From the NCBI GenBank assembly GCA_963693025.1, contig OY843749.1, positions 806,001 through 870,000 of the forward strand: a stretch of 64,000 nucleotides of DNA, written 5' to 3'. The translations under genes and the position numbers were made by a program. Below the pieces are notes generated by a model, which worked only from the letters and a program-made list of their open reading frames with translations, was not told the DNA's origin and ran no database searches. Positions 16,001 through 21,955 of this stretch are shown here, one piece after another (positions within the stretch are counted from its first letter, which is position 1; every line of letters starts with the position of its first letter). This stretch comes from JAHRAW01 sp963693025 (GTDB taxonomy: Bacteria; Pseudomonadota; Gammaproteobacteria; Arenicellales; Poriferihabitantaceae).

Positions 16001-18668
16001 AAGTCAGCGTCACCGCCGTGGCTTCGGCGCTCGGCGTGCCGCTCAGCGTGCGCGTGCCGGTCGTAAAAGTCAGACCCGGAACGAGGGTTGCCAAATCCGC
16101 CAGCCTATACGACAAATCCCCGTTGCCGCCGCTCGCCACCGGCAAAGTCACATTGGCGATGGGGGTGGTGGCGGTGAAGGACAAATCATCCTGCGTTGTG
16201 GCGAAAGTGGGGGCGGTGTCCGGCGCGGCGGTGCCGGTCACCGTGACGGTCAGGGTCGAGGAAGCCGACCTGCTACCGTCGGAAATCAGGTAACTTATCC
16301 GGGTCTCGCGGGTCTCGCCATCCGCCAGGTCGTCAAAGTTGCCGTTCGGGTCGAAGCGCCAGGCGCCATTGGCGTTGACCGTGAAACGACCGCCGTTGTT
16401 GCCATCTGTGGTGGAGCCGGCATTGACCAGGTTGAGTGCGGTTCTGCCAAACCGGGTGACGCTGATGGTGTCACCACTGTCCGGGTCGCTGTCGTTGAGC
16501 AGCAGGTCGGCGTTGGTGGTACCGGTGGCGCCATCAGCCACGTTGCGCACGGTGTCCGCATCGGTGGAGCCGGTGTCAGCAACGGCAACCGGGGCTTGGT
16601 TGGGGGTGGCGCCGGGGGCGGTTACGGTGACGGTGAGGGTCGCGGTGGCGGTGTTGCCGTTGCCATCGGAAATCTGGTAGACCACCGAGGCGGTGGCGCT
16701 CGTGCCGGCGGCAAGGTCGTCAAAATCGCCGGCGGGGTCAAATGTCCAGGCGCCATTGGGCCGGAAGGTGAAGTCGCCGCCCCCGACGCCATTGAAGATG
16801 GGGGGAAAGAGGGTAGTGCTCACGAATCCCGCTTGCAGATCGCTGGTCGTGGTGCCCACGGCGGTGACGGTGAGAGTGTCATCGTTCGGGTCGCTGTCGT
16901 TGCTCAGCACGCCGGGGGCGGCGATGTCGAGTTCGGTGTCCGGGTCGGTCGCGCCCGTGTCATCCACGGCGACCGGGGCGGTGGGGGCGGTTACGGTCAC
17001 TGTGAAAGTCAACGCGGCGGTGTCGGTGGTGTCAGTGTTGTCATCGGAGTCGCTGGCGGTATAAGTCAGCGTCACCGCCGTGGCGATGGTGTCCGGCGTG
17101 CCGCTCAGCGTGCGCGAGTCGGGCGTAAAAGTGAGACCGGACACGGCGGAAACATCCAACGTATAAGACAACTCCCCGTTGCCGCCGATTGCCTCCGGCA
17201 ACACCACGGCGGTGATGGCGCTCCCTTGCCCAAAGGACAAAGCAGGCTGCGTCGTGGCGAAAGTGGGGGCGGTGTCGGGGACGGTTACCGTCACGGTGAA
17301 AGTCAGCGAAGCGGTGTCGTCATCGTCGTCGCTGACGGTATAAGTCAGCGACACCGCGGCGGCGGCGGTGTCCGGCGTGCCGCTCAGCGTGCGCGTGGCG
17401 ACGGTAAAAGTGAGACCGGGCACGGCGGAAACATCCAACGCATAAGCCAAATCCCCATTCCCGTCAGTCGCCGCCGGCAACACCACGGCGGTGATGAGGC
17501 TTGATTGCTCGAAGGTCAAAGGAGGCTGGGTCGTCGTGCCAAAAGTCGGGGTGGTGTCCGGGTCGGGCACGCCGGTGCCGGTCACCACCACGGTGAAAGT
17601 CAGCGAGTCTCTGTCGCCGTCGTCGTCCGTGGCGAAGTAAGAGAACGCAACCGGGCCGGATGTCGGGGTCGGCGTGCCGCTCAGCGTGCGCACGGTGGGG
17701 TCGGCGTTAAAAACGAGACCGGGCACGGCGGTCGCCACATCGGGCTCGAGGGAGTAAGTCGGAGAGCCGCCGGCGTTGTTGCCGCCGGTCGCCATCGGCA
17801 GCATCACCGGGTTGGTGATTGGCACGCCGGCTACGAAGGACAAGTCGTCCTGCGTGCTACCTGCGAAACTCGGCGTACTATCGTCAGCCGCCGTCACCGT
17901 GATGCTGAAAACCACCGTGTCGGCGTCGGAGGCGGCCATGTTGGTATCGGCATCATGGACGGTGAGAGTCACCATAGTCGGTCCGCCGGCGGAGGACGGC
18001 GCGCCGCTCAGCGTGACAAGCGTGGCGCTGGTGTGCGTAAAAACGAGACCGAACGGGGCGGGCGGATTCAGTGTATAGGTCAACGCCCCGTTGCCGCCGC
18101 TCGCCAACGGAAGCCTCTCGTTGACGATAACCGTGCCTTGTAAGTAGGTATAGTTGCGCCCAGTCACACTGCCAAAACTCGGCGCGGTGTCCGGGGGGGC
18201 GGCGCCGGTCACCGTGATTCTCAGTTCCGCCGTATCTGTGTTGGTACCATCGGTGACCCGGTAGAAAATCGCGGTGCCGGTGCTGTTACCGACGGCAATG
18301 TGGCCAAAGTCGCCATCGGGGTTGAAGGTGTAAGAGCCATCGGCGCGGATGGTAAAGTCACCGCCGGTACCGACGGATGTGGCGGTGCCGACATTGCCCG
18401 AGTCCAGCGCGGCTATGCTGGTGCCAACCGCCTCGATGGTGAGGGTGGCGCCGTCCGGGCCAATGTCGTTGAGTAGCAGGTCGGCGTTGTTGGTAATCAA
18501 GCCGCTGACGGTGCCGGGGGCGTCATTGGCAACGGTCAGCACGGTGTTTGCATCGGTGGCGCCGGTATCATCAACAGCAGTAACCTGCCCCCACCCCACC
18601 CCCGAAACCCCCAACCCCACCACCACCCCCAAAACACGCAGGGGGAAATTAAAAATGCGAAAGGTCAT
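7086..18668 (-). CDS. Giant autotransporter adhesin with Ig/cadherin-like, VCBS-type and Calx-beta-like repeats
   Basis: A surface protein of about 3,860 residues. ATG 18668 is preferred because AGGAG lies 7 nt upstream and a signal peptide follows (MTFRIFNFPLRVLGVVVGLG...WGQ). An in-frame ATG at 18728 with its own GGAG site is possible and would add 20 residues. The N-terminal half alternates cadherin-like/VCBS units (AVDDTGATD...LLLNDSDPD) with He_PIG-type units (LSYTLDVSAVPGLTF...RTLSGTP). Next come VCBS repeats (TLTASTGSVTEDM...), then Calx-beta-like units (VDEGDIATYTVTL). The last 385 residues, from GLWGGGDYRRIGG, form an autotransporter-type beta barrel ending in Phe (GVWLEGAVKF), the BAM signal. 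Acidic Asp-rich loops suggest calcium binding. Adhesion or biofilm is the likely role. Confidence 0.88.
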   Translation of the reverse strand: MTFRIFNFPLRVLGVVVGLGVSGVGWGQVTAVDDTGATDANTVLTVANDAPGTVSGLITNNADLLLNDIGPDGATLTIEAVGTSIAALDSGNVGTATSVGTGGDFTIRADGSYTFNPDGDFGHIAVGNSTGTAIFYRVTDGTNTDTAELRITVTGAAPPDTAPSFGSVTGRNYTYLQGTVIVNERLPLASGGNGALTYTLNPPAPFGLVFTHTSATLVTLSGAPSSAGGPTMVTLTVHDADTNMAASDADTVVFSITVTAADDSTPSFAGSTQDDLSFVAGVPITNPVMLPMATGGNNAGGSPTYSLEPDVATAVPGLVFNADPTVRTLSGTPTPTSGPVAFSYFATDDDGDRDSLTFTVVVTGTGVPDPDTTPTFGTTTQPPLTFEQSSLITAVVLPAATDGNGDLAYALDVSAVPGLTFTVATRTLSGTPDTAAAAVSLTYTVSDDDDDTASLTFTVTVTVPDTAPTFATTQPALSFGQGSAITAVVLPEAIGGNGELSYTLDVSAVSGLTFTPDSRTLSGTPDTIATAVTLTYTASDSDDNTDTTDTAALTFTVTVTAPTAPVAVDDTGATDPDTELDIAAPGVLSNDSDPNDDTLTVTAVGTTTSDLQAGFVSTTLFPPIFNGVGGGDFTFRPNGAWTFDPAGDFDDLAAGTSATASVVYQISDGNGNTATATLTVTVTAPGATPNQAPVAVADTGSTDADTVRNVADGATGTTNADLLLNDSDPDSGDTISVTRFGRTALNLVNAGSTTDGNNGGRFTVNANGAWRFDPNGNFDDLADGETRETRISYLISDGSRSASSTLTVTVTGTAAPDTAPTFATTQDDLSFTATTPIANVTLPVASGGNGDLSYRLADLATLVPGLTFTTGTRTLSGTPSAEATAVTLTYTAADSDDNTAATDTAALTFTVTVTAPPDTAPTFGVLTQDDLTFPVDQAITDVVLPVASGGNGDLSYRLADLATLVPGLNFDADSRTLSGTPSAAAGAVTLTYTAADADDNTAATDTASLTFTVTVTAAANRAPTVVADTGATDADTTITVADGATGTNADLLNNDSDLDGDSLTIAQVGSSPGSLVNVGGALLNIDGSNGGEFTVSANGAWTFDPDDDFDDLNAGTTETTIIYFTVSDGTDTTASQLTVTVTGTADDAPSFGSATQDDLTFIATAPIANVTLPVASGGNGALSYALDVSAVPGLAFAPGTRRLSGTPSAATTAAVTLTYTAGDADTNTAPSDTAALTFTVTVNAPDPTNNAPTAVLDTGTTDENTVLTVNAAAGLLANDSDPDSGDTLTITAVGLVAATASADNVGRAFEGSNGGSFTIMSDGSYTFDPDGNFERFVAGGSDSTAVDYVVSDGQGGTASATLLITVTGVNDIPVGVDDFGRVTEGEFLRVSNGDVGTMRMVTVDGVTTTVTENADVLLNDIDPDTGALTVSQVQGFTAAGGPENVMPGAQTRGRNGGQITVRVDGSYTFLAETADFGDLGEGEIRTTDVTYIVSDGTASHNAVLTITVVGTNEIPTVVADLGATAADTALTVADGATGTTNADGDTINADLLLNDSDPNGDALRITEAGPTHAARTAANVGRAFDATGGGSFTLNADGSWEFDPDGDFDDLTVGNSRETLAVYQVSDIHGADVLTTVTVTVSGPNTAPEAVDDLGETTETMTLSVADGAPGSMNADGDTINADLLLNDTDADMQTLTITEVGIGDDPLSSENLGTATLGDNGGHFTIRADGSWIFQPGATFANLDADETRSSTINYTVSDNNGGTATGAVTVTVTGENTPPVATSDQGRVDSDETLTVAANAVATTVEGDDVSGGLLLNDSDGDGDDFRILEVTDYSSGAGVVVTVPDGGAMTVDGHAGGEFVIHSNGAWSFDPDGDFDSISTTSPTISQTIYRLTDDGTRTGNAAFLVMSVYRPNDAPVAVDDVGTATEGVLRIVGDDAAGTVVGGITQNADLLLNDTDANSDSLSISAVNGYLVNEDGSGYTASTEATAPGALVYGSHGGQFTINANGSWVFNASSPDSAFVDLGAGDTRTTSTGYTVSDGRHTDIGTVTVTVTGANDAPSTEDDVGVTTENAVLTVADDATGTTNDAGNTINADILLNDVDPEGGLLTVSRIYDFAATTFEAVPAGGMLTKPGGSGGTFTIHSNGAWNFDPGDDFDGLNETETAQSSISYYAVDAQGLEAVGGRFLTVTVQGEDDVPMLSADTATLTEDMSVDANGDLVASGTLTISGGDDDEDEFTPGIEGTIGSLTILSTGAWTYKIPNNRMEVQQLAPGQSLVDAITVTSSSATGNPDGAVTTTVTITINGADDVPTLTASTGSVTEDMAVDDDGNLVATGTVTTTGGDQGEDMFMPAALTGTYGGELSFSASGAWSYALDNSLAAIQGLSATDTPLTETFTLTSSDTVTTTTVTITIQGINDPPTLTAATGEVTEDSADASGNLVATGSVMVTAGDTGDTDLTAATLPGTYGNLVVLAERTWTYTAANNQAEIQGLRAGASHTDTFTVTSSDGMTTTTVTITINGVDDVPTFSGTRTAAVTEDMPADANDNGVDGMGNLRTQAFTVTFADGDDGDHGFDADELTAVGDAVGTLEFGGLTTDTETWHYTVMNDNAVIEALGVGMTQAMTFTTLLNDGVTPVAFTVTVTGADSTPTLSASTGSVTEDEDVTADGNLVATGMVTVMGGDAADQTFMPLAMTSDYGVLTFRADGSWTYTADNDQQEIQELHQPGVTLRMGQSSELEDEFTVTNIDGVTTTTVTITIIGADDTPTITAEQTTVTVTEDVRVEAGSNDLVVIVPITISGGDAGEDELFGIGGGQDLVGRFTVGGGVGSWVWRYRLLNTRADIQGLGAGQRFQESGRNISGSDGARLFVNAVVIGSADITADISASAVTVDEGDIATYTVTLNTDTDGAIVTISPTSDNPDTATVTPASLVFTSGDWNIARTVTVGGVEDDDAVDEPVVISHTVVLANRQTGDSVTGVEDVPVTVINNEMRGLMIADVSLTAVASAPSTYSVNEGEGGIYSAQLTSQPVGGDVMVSLASSDTAVATVSPASLVFTGTTWNVAQTVTVTGVRDFDASPSGDTVSISHSINGGDSDYMAGDHTAADDLTIRVIEIDMRGLVKSNVSLNDAVLSDSGEVSEGSVGEGSSGIYSVQLMSQPVPEDGNVTVSMASNDTSVATVSPASVMFSHMNWDEAVNITVTGVQDDDANPTGDTVIISHSINSGGSDYMMGDAAADDVSIRVIEDDMVGLRVSAVALTVEEEETAAYTVELAAQPVGSRNGAVTVTARFDTVEYGEALVLSLGEVACATAGCRLDFNRGNWNVPQTITASALRDTNSTSEDVTITHTARGADYDAAESVDVVISLDDTSSEALETLNEAVLPEVTYVISGVQMGAIAGRVDAVSSAAFGGSGGGLSLADGGGAGNGLQFNLGGESSLAAMAATHAKSLADDDDMNMKKLLNGSAFSMPLGAAGDSSQAGGVGLWGGGDYRRIGGKKTGGSDWNGDLFSFHLGADKRVLDDMLLGVMVSWSEADIDYEVTLADGDTQKGEYEMDLTSVLPYMSWTSFDGALDLWVALGGGKGDVEVTPEDDEGNKEATSKGEISTTTVGVGGSGKVLSSGAHSLRLKAEAFVTETQFKGVAGEGAATLADLEVSVNRVRLSLEAETKYATRNGGIATPSLEIGARYDGGDGENTGTGMEVGTGLVYSHGARGLTLETHARGLFTHSGGAEDWGVGGSIRIEPRGGGDAQGLSLTLAPTYGNTKSQVDKIWADGNGGGSSVGTPTATTNKPLTTRLNARIAYATHATGWQITPYSEMSMSKDARNYRVGMQWERGGRYDLNLFADREEKAGTNHGVWLEGAVKF

Positions 18669-18732
18669 TGGCTTGCTCCTCAGGTTAGGGCGGTTGTTGG
18701 GGGACGGGCGGTAGTCGAACGAGGTCATTGGC

Positions 18733-18924
18733 TTAGCTCCGGTGGGGGGCGTTAGTTTGCGCGAAAGTGAAGGGGGGGGGGGGGGGCGGCGGCAACGGCA
18801 ACGGCGGCGGCGGCAACAACAACGCCAACCCCGCCAACAACAACACCCCCAACCCCAACGGAAACCCCGCCATCAACCCCGGCGAAATCAACACCAAGAC
18901 CGGCAAAACCGGCATCAAGAACAT
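18733..18924 (-). CDS. Possible 63-residue hydrophobic upstream ORF crossing the poly-C tract (tentative)
   Basis: The frame reads MFLMPVLPVLVLISPGLMAG, a further hydrophobic stretch, then a poly-proline run encoded by the 15-C tract, and stops at TAA 4 nt before the ATG at 18728 of the adhesin frame. It lacks a clear ribosome site. It is of interest mainly because it is out of frame with the adhesin by one base. The adhesin frame stays open upstream through the tract, so loss of one C (or gain of two) would fuse the two. It may equally be a chance frame in low-complexity DNA. Confidence 0.25.
   Translation of the reverse strand: MFLMPVLPVLVLISPGLMAGFPLGLGVLLLAGLALLLPPPPLPLPPPPPPPFTFAQTNAPHRS
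18772..18786. repeat. 15-base homopolymeric G tract upstream of giant adhesin
   Basis: Fifteen consecutive G on the plus strand (C on the adhesin sense strand) lie 44 bp before ATG 18728 and 104 bp before ATG 18668. The flanking 18787-18880 is low-complexity (CGG/CAA/CCC-rich), and 18880-19050 holds no convincing gene. Long G/C tracts next to surface-protein genes are classic slipped-strand contingency loci. Confidence 0.9.
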
Positions 18925-19060
18925 TCATAACATCAGCACTCGCAGTAGTAAAAAACAAAAAAAAACCCAAACACACCCCCCCATAATAACACAAACCCCC
19001 AAATACAACCCCCCAAAAACCCCCTCAGGGGTTATCCCATTGTGGGTCGTAAAATAATGG

Positions 19061-19088
19061 TTGACATTTGATTTTTCGGCGGTATAGA
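19061..19088 (+). promoter_or_regulatory. Sigma-70-type promoter for the NYN leader transcript
   Basis: A perfect -35 TTGACA (19061-19066) is followed after 16 bp by TATAGA (19083-19088). Transcription would begin near 19095, just before the two-hairpin leader and the truncated NYN gene. Confidence 0.7.
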
Positions 19089-19094
19089 CTCCCA

Positions 19095-19165
19095 CCTGCG
19101 CCCCAAAAGGCGTTAATCCCCCCGGGGTCTGTCCGATTTCATTCGGATACACGCCGGGGTTTTTT
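19095..19165 (+). ncRNA. Leader RNA or small RNA with two hairpins and a terminator/attenuator
   Basis: Hairpin 1 is CGCC/GGCG (19099-19112). Hairpin 2 combines CCCCGG (19120-19125) with CCGGGG (19154-19159) around an inner TCCGA/TCGGA stem, followed by six T (19160-19165). With the promoter at 19061-19088 this makes a ~70-nt transcript ending at an intrinsic terminator 20 nt before the NYN start codon. It is either an attenuator for that gene or a free small RNA that survived the gene's truncation. I do not recognise a known riboswitch class. Confidence 0.5.
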
Positions 19166-19185
19166 GTAACTGGAGAAAGCAGAGC

Positions 19186-19290
19186 ATGGATAGCATGGAC
19201 ACGAAGGACAAGCGCGCCGTTGTCTTTATTGACGGCAACAATTTTTATCACGGCATGCGTCACCCCCAACCTCGTCATTTCGAGCGTTAG
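19186..19290 (+). pseudogene. NYN-domain (PIN-like nuclease) gene truncated by a dispersed repeat
   Basis: ATG 19186 (GGAG site at 19172-19175) opens MDSMDTKDKRAVVFIDGNNF followed by YHGMRHPQ. VVFIDGNNFYHGxR is the first strand and catalytic Asp of NYN/DUF88 proteins, which normally run to 160-250 residues. After about 29 residues the frame enters repeat copy C (CTCGTCATTTCGAGCGTTAG), which supplies the last residues and the stop TAG at 19288-19290. No remainder of the gene is found downstream, so the locus is a 34-codon remnant still attached to its promoter and leader. Confidence 0.75.
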
Positions 19291-19640
19291 TGTCCCCCCA
19301 CTTCGTCATTCTCGAGCGTTAGTGTCCGTTTGCCGCCGCGCTTCTTCTTTTAAGCGGCGGCTTACCGGACACTTACGACCTCGGGAATCTCGTCCCGACT
19401 GGCGCTAAGCCCAAACAACACCGCCACTCCCGCTCAAAAAACTACCGGAACGGCGGCTTACCCGCCGCCCGCTTCGCCCGCTTTGTTCAAGTCCGCGCCA
19501 ATCTTAGAGAGATTGCGCGTATCATCCCTGATACGCGCCCTGCGGGCTACGCGAAAATCCGCTCCCGGCGGATTTTTCCCGAGGACGCAAGCGCCCGTAA
19601 GCCGCTACGCGGCAACGGGCGCTAACGCTCGAGAATGACG
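19272..19640. repeat. Dispersed modular palindromic repeat, copy C (composite)
   Basis: The longest composite copy. It has a truncated end (CGTCATTTCGAGCGTTAGTGTCC), then a complete CTTCGTCATTCTCGAGCG end and the GTGTCCG arm. It also has the GCGTATCATCCCTGATACGC and AAAATCCGC/GCGGATTTT hairpin modules seen in copy A, and finally the GCGCCCG arm ending CTCGAGAATGACG. The exact IS110 target TTCGTCATTCTCGAGCG occurs unoccupied at 19302-19318. Confidence 0.9.
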
Positions 19641-19650
19641 GCGCGGGCGG

Positions 19651-19749
19651 CTATTCGGCGGGCTTTTTCCTGTCGAGGTAATGCAGAATAAGCAACCAGA
19701 CCGCAAAGCCCGCCGCAACCGCAAGTGCCACATAAATAATCGGATTCAT
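19651..19749 (-). CDS. 32-residue single-span membrane peptide
   Basis: Reads MNPIIYVALAVAAGFAVWLL then ILHYLDRKKPAE and TAG. One hydrophobic helix followed by a charged tail, much like the peptide at 2948-3049 in length, start (M-x-P) and layout. A good ribosome site (AGAGGAGC) precedes it. Its ATG overlaps the stop of the upstream 60-residue gene (ATGA), so translation is coupled. Function unknown; it may be a small subunit of a membrane complex. Confidence 0.6.
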   Translation of the reverse strand: MNPIIYVALAVAAGFAVWLLILHYLDRKKPAE

Positions 19750-19928
19750 TGCTCGCTCCTCTTAAACTTGAGTGTAGATAAAGCCACCAACACCACCCCC
19801 GCCAAAACCAGAACAGCCCCCTCAAGGAAATTACTCTGGCGCCAGAGCCCGTCGAGAACTCCCGCCGCTATAAACACCACGCCGAGGTTGCCGACCAACT
19901 CACAAAGCAGGAGTTTGTTGACTAACAT
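19746..19928 (-). CDS. 60-residue two-span membrane protein
   Basis: MLVNKLLLCELVGNLGVVFI starts a first helix (residues 10-26), and EGAVLVLAGVVLVALSTL forms a second (36-53) with a basic C-terminus KFKRSEQ. No Shine-Dalgarno is visible. Instead TACACT lies 6 nt before the ATG, so a leaderless mRNA from that -10 box is possible. It overlaps the 32-residue peptide gene by 4 nt, and the pair forms a two-gene unit bounded by repeat copies C and D. Not recognised as a named family. Confidence 0.55.
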   Translation of the reverse strand: MLVNKLLLCELVGNLGVVFIAAGVLDGLWRQSNFLEGAVLVLAGVVLVALSTLKFKRSEQ

Positions 19929-19965
19929 GTGGGCAGTGTAGCACGTTAACTCTCGCCCAAGTACT

Positions 19966-20188
19966 CGTCATTCCACCCACCCCGTCATTCCCCTCAAAAA
20001 ACTACGGGAATGGCGGCTTACTCGCCGCCTGCTTCGCTCGCTTTGTTGGAAATCACGGTAGACTTAGGGAGATTCCCGAGGACGCAAGTGTCCGTAAGCC
20101 GCCGCTTAAAAGAAGAAGCGCGGCGACTAACGGACACTAACGCTCGAGAATGACGAGTAGTCGGGGACACTAACGCTCGAGAATGACG
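19966..20188. repeat. Dispersed modular palindromic repeat, copy D
   Basis: A partial left end (CGTCATTCCCCTC...GGCGGCTTACTCGCCGCC), the central CTTAGGGAGATTCCC and a GTGTCCG-type right arm ending CTCGAGAATGACG. A second copy of the last 27 bp follows (GGGGACACTAACGCTCGAGAATGACG). It lies directly upstream of etfB. Confidence 0.85.
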
Positions 20189-20259
20189 ACCCAACACTTT
20201 TTACGCTAAAATCCCGCCCCTTTTTACCACCACTAACTTTCGGAGGAAACCCCACTCAG

Positions 20260-21009
20260 ATGAAAATCCTGGTTCCAATCAAACGCGTCATCGACGCCAA
20301 TATCCGGGTTCGGGTTAAGCCCGACCAGAGCGGCGTTGAGACCGCCAATGTCAAAATGGCGATGAATCCGTTTTGTGAAATTGCTGTTGAAGAAGCGCTG
20401 CGTATCAAAGAAGCCGGTGACGCAGAGGAAGTGATTTTGTTTTCCGCCGGCGAGGAGAAGGCGCAGGAGACGATTCGCACCGGGCTTGCTATGGGCGCTG
20501 ACCGGGGGGTTCATGTTCATACTGATGAGCGGCTTGAGCCGTTGGTTGTTGCTAAGATGATTGCGGCGGTGGCGGAGAAGGAGGGGGCTGAGTTGGTTAT
20601 TCTTGGCAAGCAGTCCATTGACGGCGACAACAATCAGACCGGGCAGATGCTGGCGGCGATTATGCGGCGTCCGCTGGGGAGTTATATTTCGGAAATCAAA
20701 AAGAACGCCGGCGGTTTTGCCATTACGCGCGAGATTGATGCCGGGCTTGAGAAACTGCAAATCACCCGCCCGGCGGTGGTTACGACCGACCTGCGGCTCA
20801 ACCAGCCGCGATACGCGTCGCTGCCGAACATTATGAAGGCAAAGAAAAAACCGATTGAGGTGTTGGCGCCGGCGGATGTCGGCGTGGAGGTGCGCCACCG
20901 CACCGAAATCTTGAAGGTGGTCGAGCCGCCGGCGCGCGAAGCCGGCGTGCGGGTGCAAAGCGCCGCCGAACTGGCGGATAAACTTAAAAACGAAGCGAAG
21001 GTGATTTGA
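20260..21009 (+). CDS. etfB: Electron transfer flavoprotein beta subunit
   Basis: EtfB (249 residues, full length) forms a heterodimer with EtfA, carries AMP and helps pass electrons from flavin dehydrogenases to the quinone pool through ETF-quinone oxidoreductase. The start MKILVPIKRVIDANIRVRVK and internal VILGKQSIDGDNNQTGQMLA are typical; the latter is the ETF-beta nucleotide-binding signature. GGAGG lies 13 nt before ATG 20260. The stop TGA overlaps the etfA start (TGATG). A flavoprotein of the dimethylglycine/sarcosine dehydrogenase type at 28191-30608 is a possible electron donor. Confidence 0.96.
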   Translation: MKILVPIKRVIDANIRVRVKPDQSGVETANVKMAMNPFCEIAVEEALRIKEAGDAEEVILFSAGEEKAQETIRTGLAMGADRGVHVHTDERLEPLVVAKMIAAVAEKEGAELVILGKQSIDGDNNQTGQMLAAIMRRPLGSYISEIKKNAGGFAITREIDAGLEKLQITRPAVVTTDLRLNQPRYASLPNIMKAKKKPIEVLAPADVGVEVRHRTEILKVVEPPAREAGVRVQSAAELADKLKNEAKVI

Positions 21010-21953
21010 TGAGCATTCTGGTGATTGCGGAACACGACAACGCGGCGCTCTATCCGGGCACGCTGAACACGATTACCGCCGCGGCGCGCATCGGCGGCGA
21101 CATTCATGTGCTGGTGGCGGGGAGCGGCATCGGCGAGATTGCAAGCGCGTGCGCGTGCGCCGGCGTGAGCAAGGTGCTCGCCGCCGACGACGAAGTCTAT
21201 GCGCATGCGTCCACCGAAGATTTGGCGGGCTTAATCGTCGCCAACCTCGGCGCCGAGCGCGACGCCTACACGCACATCCTCGCGCCGGCATCGACCTTCG
21301 GCAAAGCGCTGATTCCGTATGTGGCGGGGTTGTGCGACATGCAGTCCATCTCCGACATCAGCGAGGTCGTGTCCGCCGACACCTTCGTGCGCCCGATTTA
21401 CGCCGGCAACGCGATGGCGACGGTGAAGTCATCCGACCCGGTGAAAATGCTCACCGTGCGCACCACGTCGTTTGACTTAGCCGAAGCGCAAGGCAACGCG
21501 TCAATAGAAAACATCCCCGCCGCCGCCGCCACCGACCAAGTCGCGTTCATCGAGCAAACCCTGAGCGCCAGCGAGCGCCCGGAACTCACCTCGGCGCGCG
21601 TGGTGGTGTCCGGCGGTCGCGGCATGCAAAGCGGCGACAACTTCCAAATGCTGGAAAAACTAGCCGACCGACTCGGCGGCGCAGTCGGCGCCTCCCGCGC
21701 CGCCGTCGATGCTGGATTCGTGCCCAACGACTACCAAGTGGGTCAAACGGGGAAAGTTGTTGCGCCGGATTTGTATTTGGCGGTTGGTATTTCCGGCGCT
21801 ATTCAGCATTTGGCTGGGATGAAAGATTCTAAGTGTATTGTTGCTATTAACAATGATGAAGAGGCGCCGATTTTTCAGGTGGCGGATTATTCGTGGAACG
21901 AGGATTTGTTTGTGGCGGTGCCGGCGTTGTTGGGGGAGTTGGGGGAGGGGTAA
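21009..21953 (+). CDS. etfA: Electron transfer flavoprotein alpha subunit
   Basis: EtfA (314 residues) holds the redox-active FAD of the ETF heterodimer. The N-terminus MSILVIAEHDNAALYPGTLN and the C-terminal FAD signature APDLYLAVGISGAIQHLAGM followed by SKCIVAINNDEEAPIFQVADY are diagnostic. ATG 21009 overlaps the etfB stop by one base; a TTG three bases earlier is a less likely start. Only 2 bp after its stop a dispersed repeat (copy E) begins, probably serving as terminator. No ETF-QO gene is in the window. Confidence 0.96.
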   Translation: MSILVIAEHDNAALYPGTLNTITAAARIGGDIHVLVAGSGIGEIASACACAGVSKVLAADDEVYAHASTEDLAGLIVANLGAERDAYTHILAPASTFGKALIPYVAGLCDMQSISDISEVVSADTFVRPIYAGNAMATVKSSDPVKMLTVRTTSFDLAEAQGNASIENIPAAAATDQVAFIEQTLSASERPELTSARVVVSGGRGMQSGDNFQMLEKLADRLGGAVGASRAAVDAGFVPNDYQVGQTGKVVAPDLYLAVGISGAIQHLAGMKDSKCIVAINNDEEAPIFQVADYSWNEDLFVAVPALLGELGEG

Positions 21954-21955
21954 CT

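Noticed and set aside
15261..17504. 747-codon plus-strand open frame across the first adhesin
   Set aside because: It is antisense to a GC-rich, repeat-coding gene; its translation is low-complexity Gly/Arg/Val-His without any domain, and it has no start context. Similar frames at 10353-14843 are the same effect.
18767..19057. Plus-strand Gly/Asn-rich frame starting at the G tract
   Set aside because: Encoded entirely by low-complexity DNA, no ribosome site other than the G tract itself, and it lies in the adhesin promoter region.
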